Assembly: GCF_000761485.1 (NCBI RefSeq)
Contig: NZ_JPMX01000009.1
Coordinates: forward strand, 1 to 64,000
From: Modestobacter caceresii
GTDB taxonomy: Bacteria > Actinomycetota > Actinomycetes > Mycobacteriales > Geodermatophilaceae
Direction: 5' to 3'
Length of the DNA stretch: 64,000 nt
In this document: one piece after another, positions 63,015 through 64,000 of the stretch
Layout of the letters: each line of letters starts with the position of its first letter
Position numbering within the stretch: the stretch's first letter is position 1
The notes under the pieces: model-generated
Databases searched by the model: none
What the model was told of the DNA's origin: nothing
Seen by the model: the letters and a program-made list of their open reading frames with translations, nothing else
Made by a program: the position numbers and the translations under genes

Positions 63015-64000
63015 ATGACGACGACGGAACGACGGTCCTCGCTGTGGCGCCTTCCGGCCGTCCGCTCCCTGTTCGCGCTCAACGCCCTCGGGTTCCTCAG
63101 CTACTCGCTGCTGCTGTCGGCGCTGCCCGCGCACGCCGCCGCGCTGGGCGCCGGGCTCACCGCCGCCGGCTCGGTGACCACGGTGTTCCTGGTGGCCACC
63201 GTGCTGGCCCAGACGGCGGTGCCGGCCCTGGTCGCCCGGCTGGGCATCGCCCCGGTGCTGGCGGGAGGGCTGATCGCGCTGGGGGCGCCGTCCCCGCTGT
63301 ACCTGCTGGCCGACGACGTGCGCTGGTTCGCCGTCGTCTCGGTGGTGCGCGGGGTGGGGTTCGCGGTGCTCACCGTGCTCGGCTCGACGATCGCCGCGCA
63401 GGCGGTGCCGCCCGAGCGGCGCGGTGAGTCGATCGGCATCTACGGGCTGGCGATCTCGGTGCCGACGCTCGCGGCGGTGCCGGGTGGGACGGCGCTCACC
63501 CTGGCCGGTCACTTCCCGTGGGTCGCCGCGATGGCGGCCGCCCCGGTGCTCGCCCTGGTGTTCGTGCCGGGGCTGGTGCGCGCGCTCGGCCCGCCGGAGG
63601 TGTCCGCCCCGGATGGGTCGCGTGCGGCAGTGTGGGCCGCGGCCGCGCCGTCGCTGGTGCTGCTGGTGGTGACCCTGGCCGGCGGCGGGCTGGTCACCTT
63701 CCTGCCGATCGAGCTGCCCGACGGCGCGCTGGCGGTGGTGGCGCTGCTGGTGTTCGGGGTCAGCACCGCACTGTGCCGGTGGGGCGCCGGGGTGCTGGTC
63801 GACCGGCTGGGGGCGCGGGTGCTGTTGCCGGCCACGCTGGCCAGCGGGGTCGCCGGGATGCTCCTGGTGGCGCTGGGGCTGCGGACCGCCGGCGTCGGTG
63901 GGGCCGCGGCCGTGCTGGCCGGGGCCTTCGCGCTCGGAGTCGCCTACGGCGCGGTGCAGAACCTGACGCTGGTGCTCGCCCTGGCCCGGGCCGGCGCGGG
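63015..64000 (+). CDS. MFS transporter, 3' end outside window
   Basis: Major facilitator protein with at least 328 residues and no stop before the window ends. About ten helices are visible. The N-terminus MTTTERRSSLWRLPAVRSLFALNALGFLSYSLLLSALPAHAA, and VPPERRGESIGIYGLAISVP in the loop after helix 4, are typical of drug or arabinose-efflux-type MFS proteins. DRLGARVL marks the second half's conserved loop. Substrate unknown. It is divergent from gntK across 56 bases, so a link to gluconate metabolism is possible but unproven. Confidence 0.85.
   Translation, partial: MTTTERRSSLWRLPAVRSLFALNALGFLSYSLLLSALPAHAAALGAGLTAAGSVTTVFLVATVLAQTAVPALVARLGIAPVLAGGLIALGAPSPLYLLADDVRWFAVVSVVRGVGFAVLTVLGSTIAAQAVPPERRGESIGIYGLAISVPTLAAVPGGTALTLAGHFPWVAAMAAAPVLALVFVPGLVRALGPPEVSAPDGSRAAVWAAAAPSLVLLVVTLAGGGLVTFLPIELPDGALAVVALLVFGVSTALCRWGAGVLVDRLGARVLLPATLASGVAGMLLVALGLRTAGVGGAAAVLAGAFALGVAYGAVQNLTLVLALARAGA

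Overview
The window is very GC-rich DNA (coding third positions almost all G or C) with GTG starts about as common as ATG, ATGA/GTGA stop-start overlaps and TANNNT -10 boxes 6-8 bases before start codons. The gene set (cysO-cysM-mec, copper csoR-copZ-copA, stand-alone NHEJ polymerase, MEDS-type anti-sigma kinase, PP2C phosphatases with PAS or phytochrome sensors, DUF3494 protein with class F sortase) points to a free-living actinobacterium. From the overall style I would guess the Geodermatophilaceae (Blastococcus, Modestobacter, Geodermatophilus), but that is inference.

Layout. 1-3290: end of an M23 peptidase, CDF metal transporter, phosphodiesterase, RlmA-like methyltransferase, GlsB-like membrane protein. 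3550-6700: ctaD and serB. 6766-14111: a conserved actinobacterial core block: pncA, pncB, clpS, DUF2017, mec, cysO, cysM, HAD phosphatase, murI and an MBL-fold protein like Rv1339. It resumes at 21975-23302 with rph and rdgB. Between the two halves (14172-21941) sit a GGDEF/degenerate-EAL protein, a LigD-type polymerase, gnd, bcp, a YjbQ protein and a MarR/hydrolase pair.

23307-29700: a glycosyltransferase with an N-terminal MshEN-like (c-di-GMP-binding) domain and its membrane partner, a lipoprotein, several hypotheticals, a channel-like protein lacking a K+ filter, and tRNA-Leu(UAG). 29736-33412: small proteins and the copper operon. 33428-43878: TetR, EAL protein, transporters, redox enzymes, a PAS-PP2C phosphatase and small proteins. 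44058-49149: a PoxB-like ThDP enzyme, an enolase-superfamily remnant, DUF2267 and a GGDEF-EAL-PAS-PAS protein. 49300-54078: idi, an RsbW-like kinase with a VEHQG repeat, an MTHFR-like protein coupled to a methyltransferase, and a flavoprotein separated from them by a terminator between two 21-bp palindromes. 54257-59636: a DUF3494 protein coupled to a class F sortase, then a coupled operon of PucR regulator, a 47-codon small ORF and a bacteriophytochrome-PP2C phosphatase. 59783-64000: proline catabolism (pruB-pruA), gluconokinase and a partial MFS transporter.

How it fits together. Two signalling themes recur: c-di-GMP (three GGDEF/EAL proteins and one probable effector glycosyltransferase) and partner-switching stress control (two PP2C phosphatases and one HATPase kinase). 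No CRISPR array, insertion sequence, integrase or rRNA was seen. The tRNA is the only RNA gene found. No gene-free stretch exceeds about 300 bases; the longest, 3287-3558, holds the glsB leader and the ctaD promoter.
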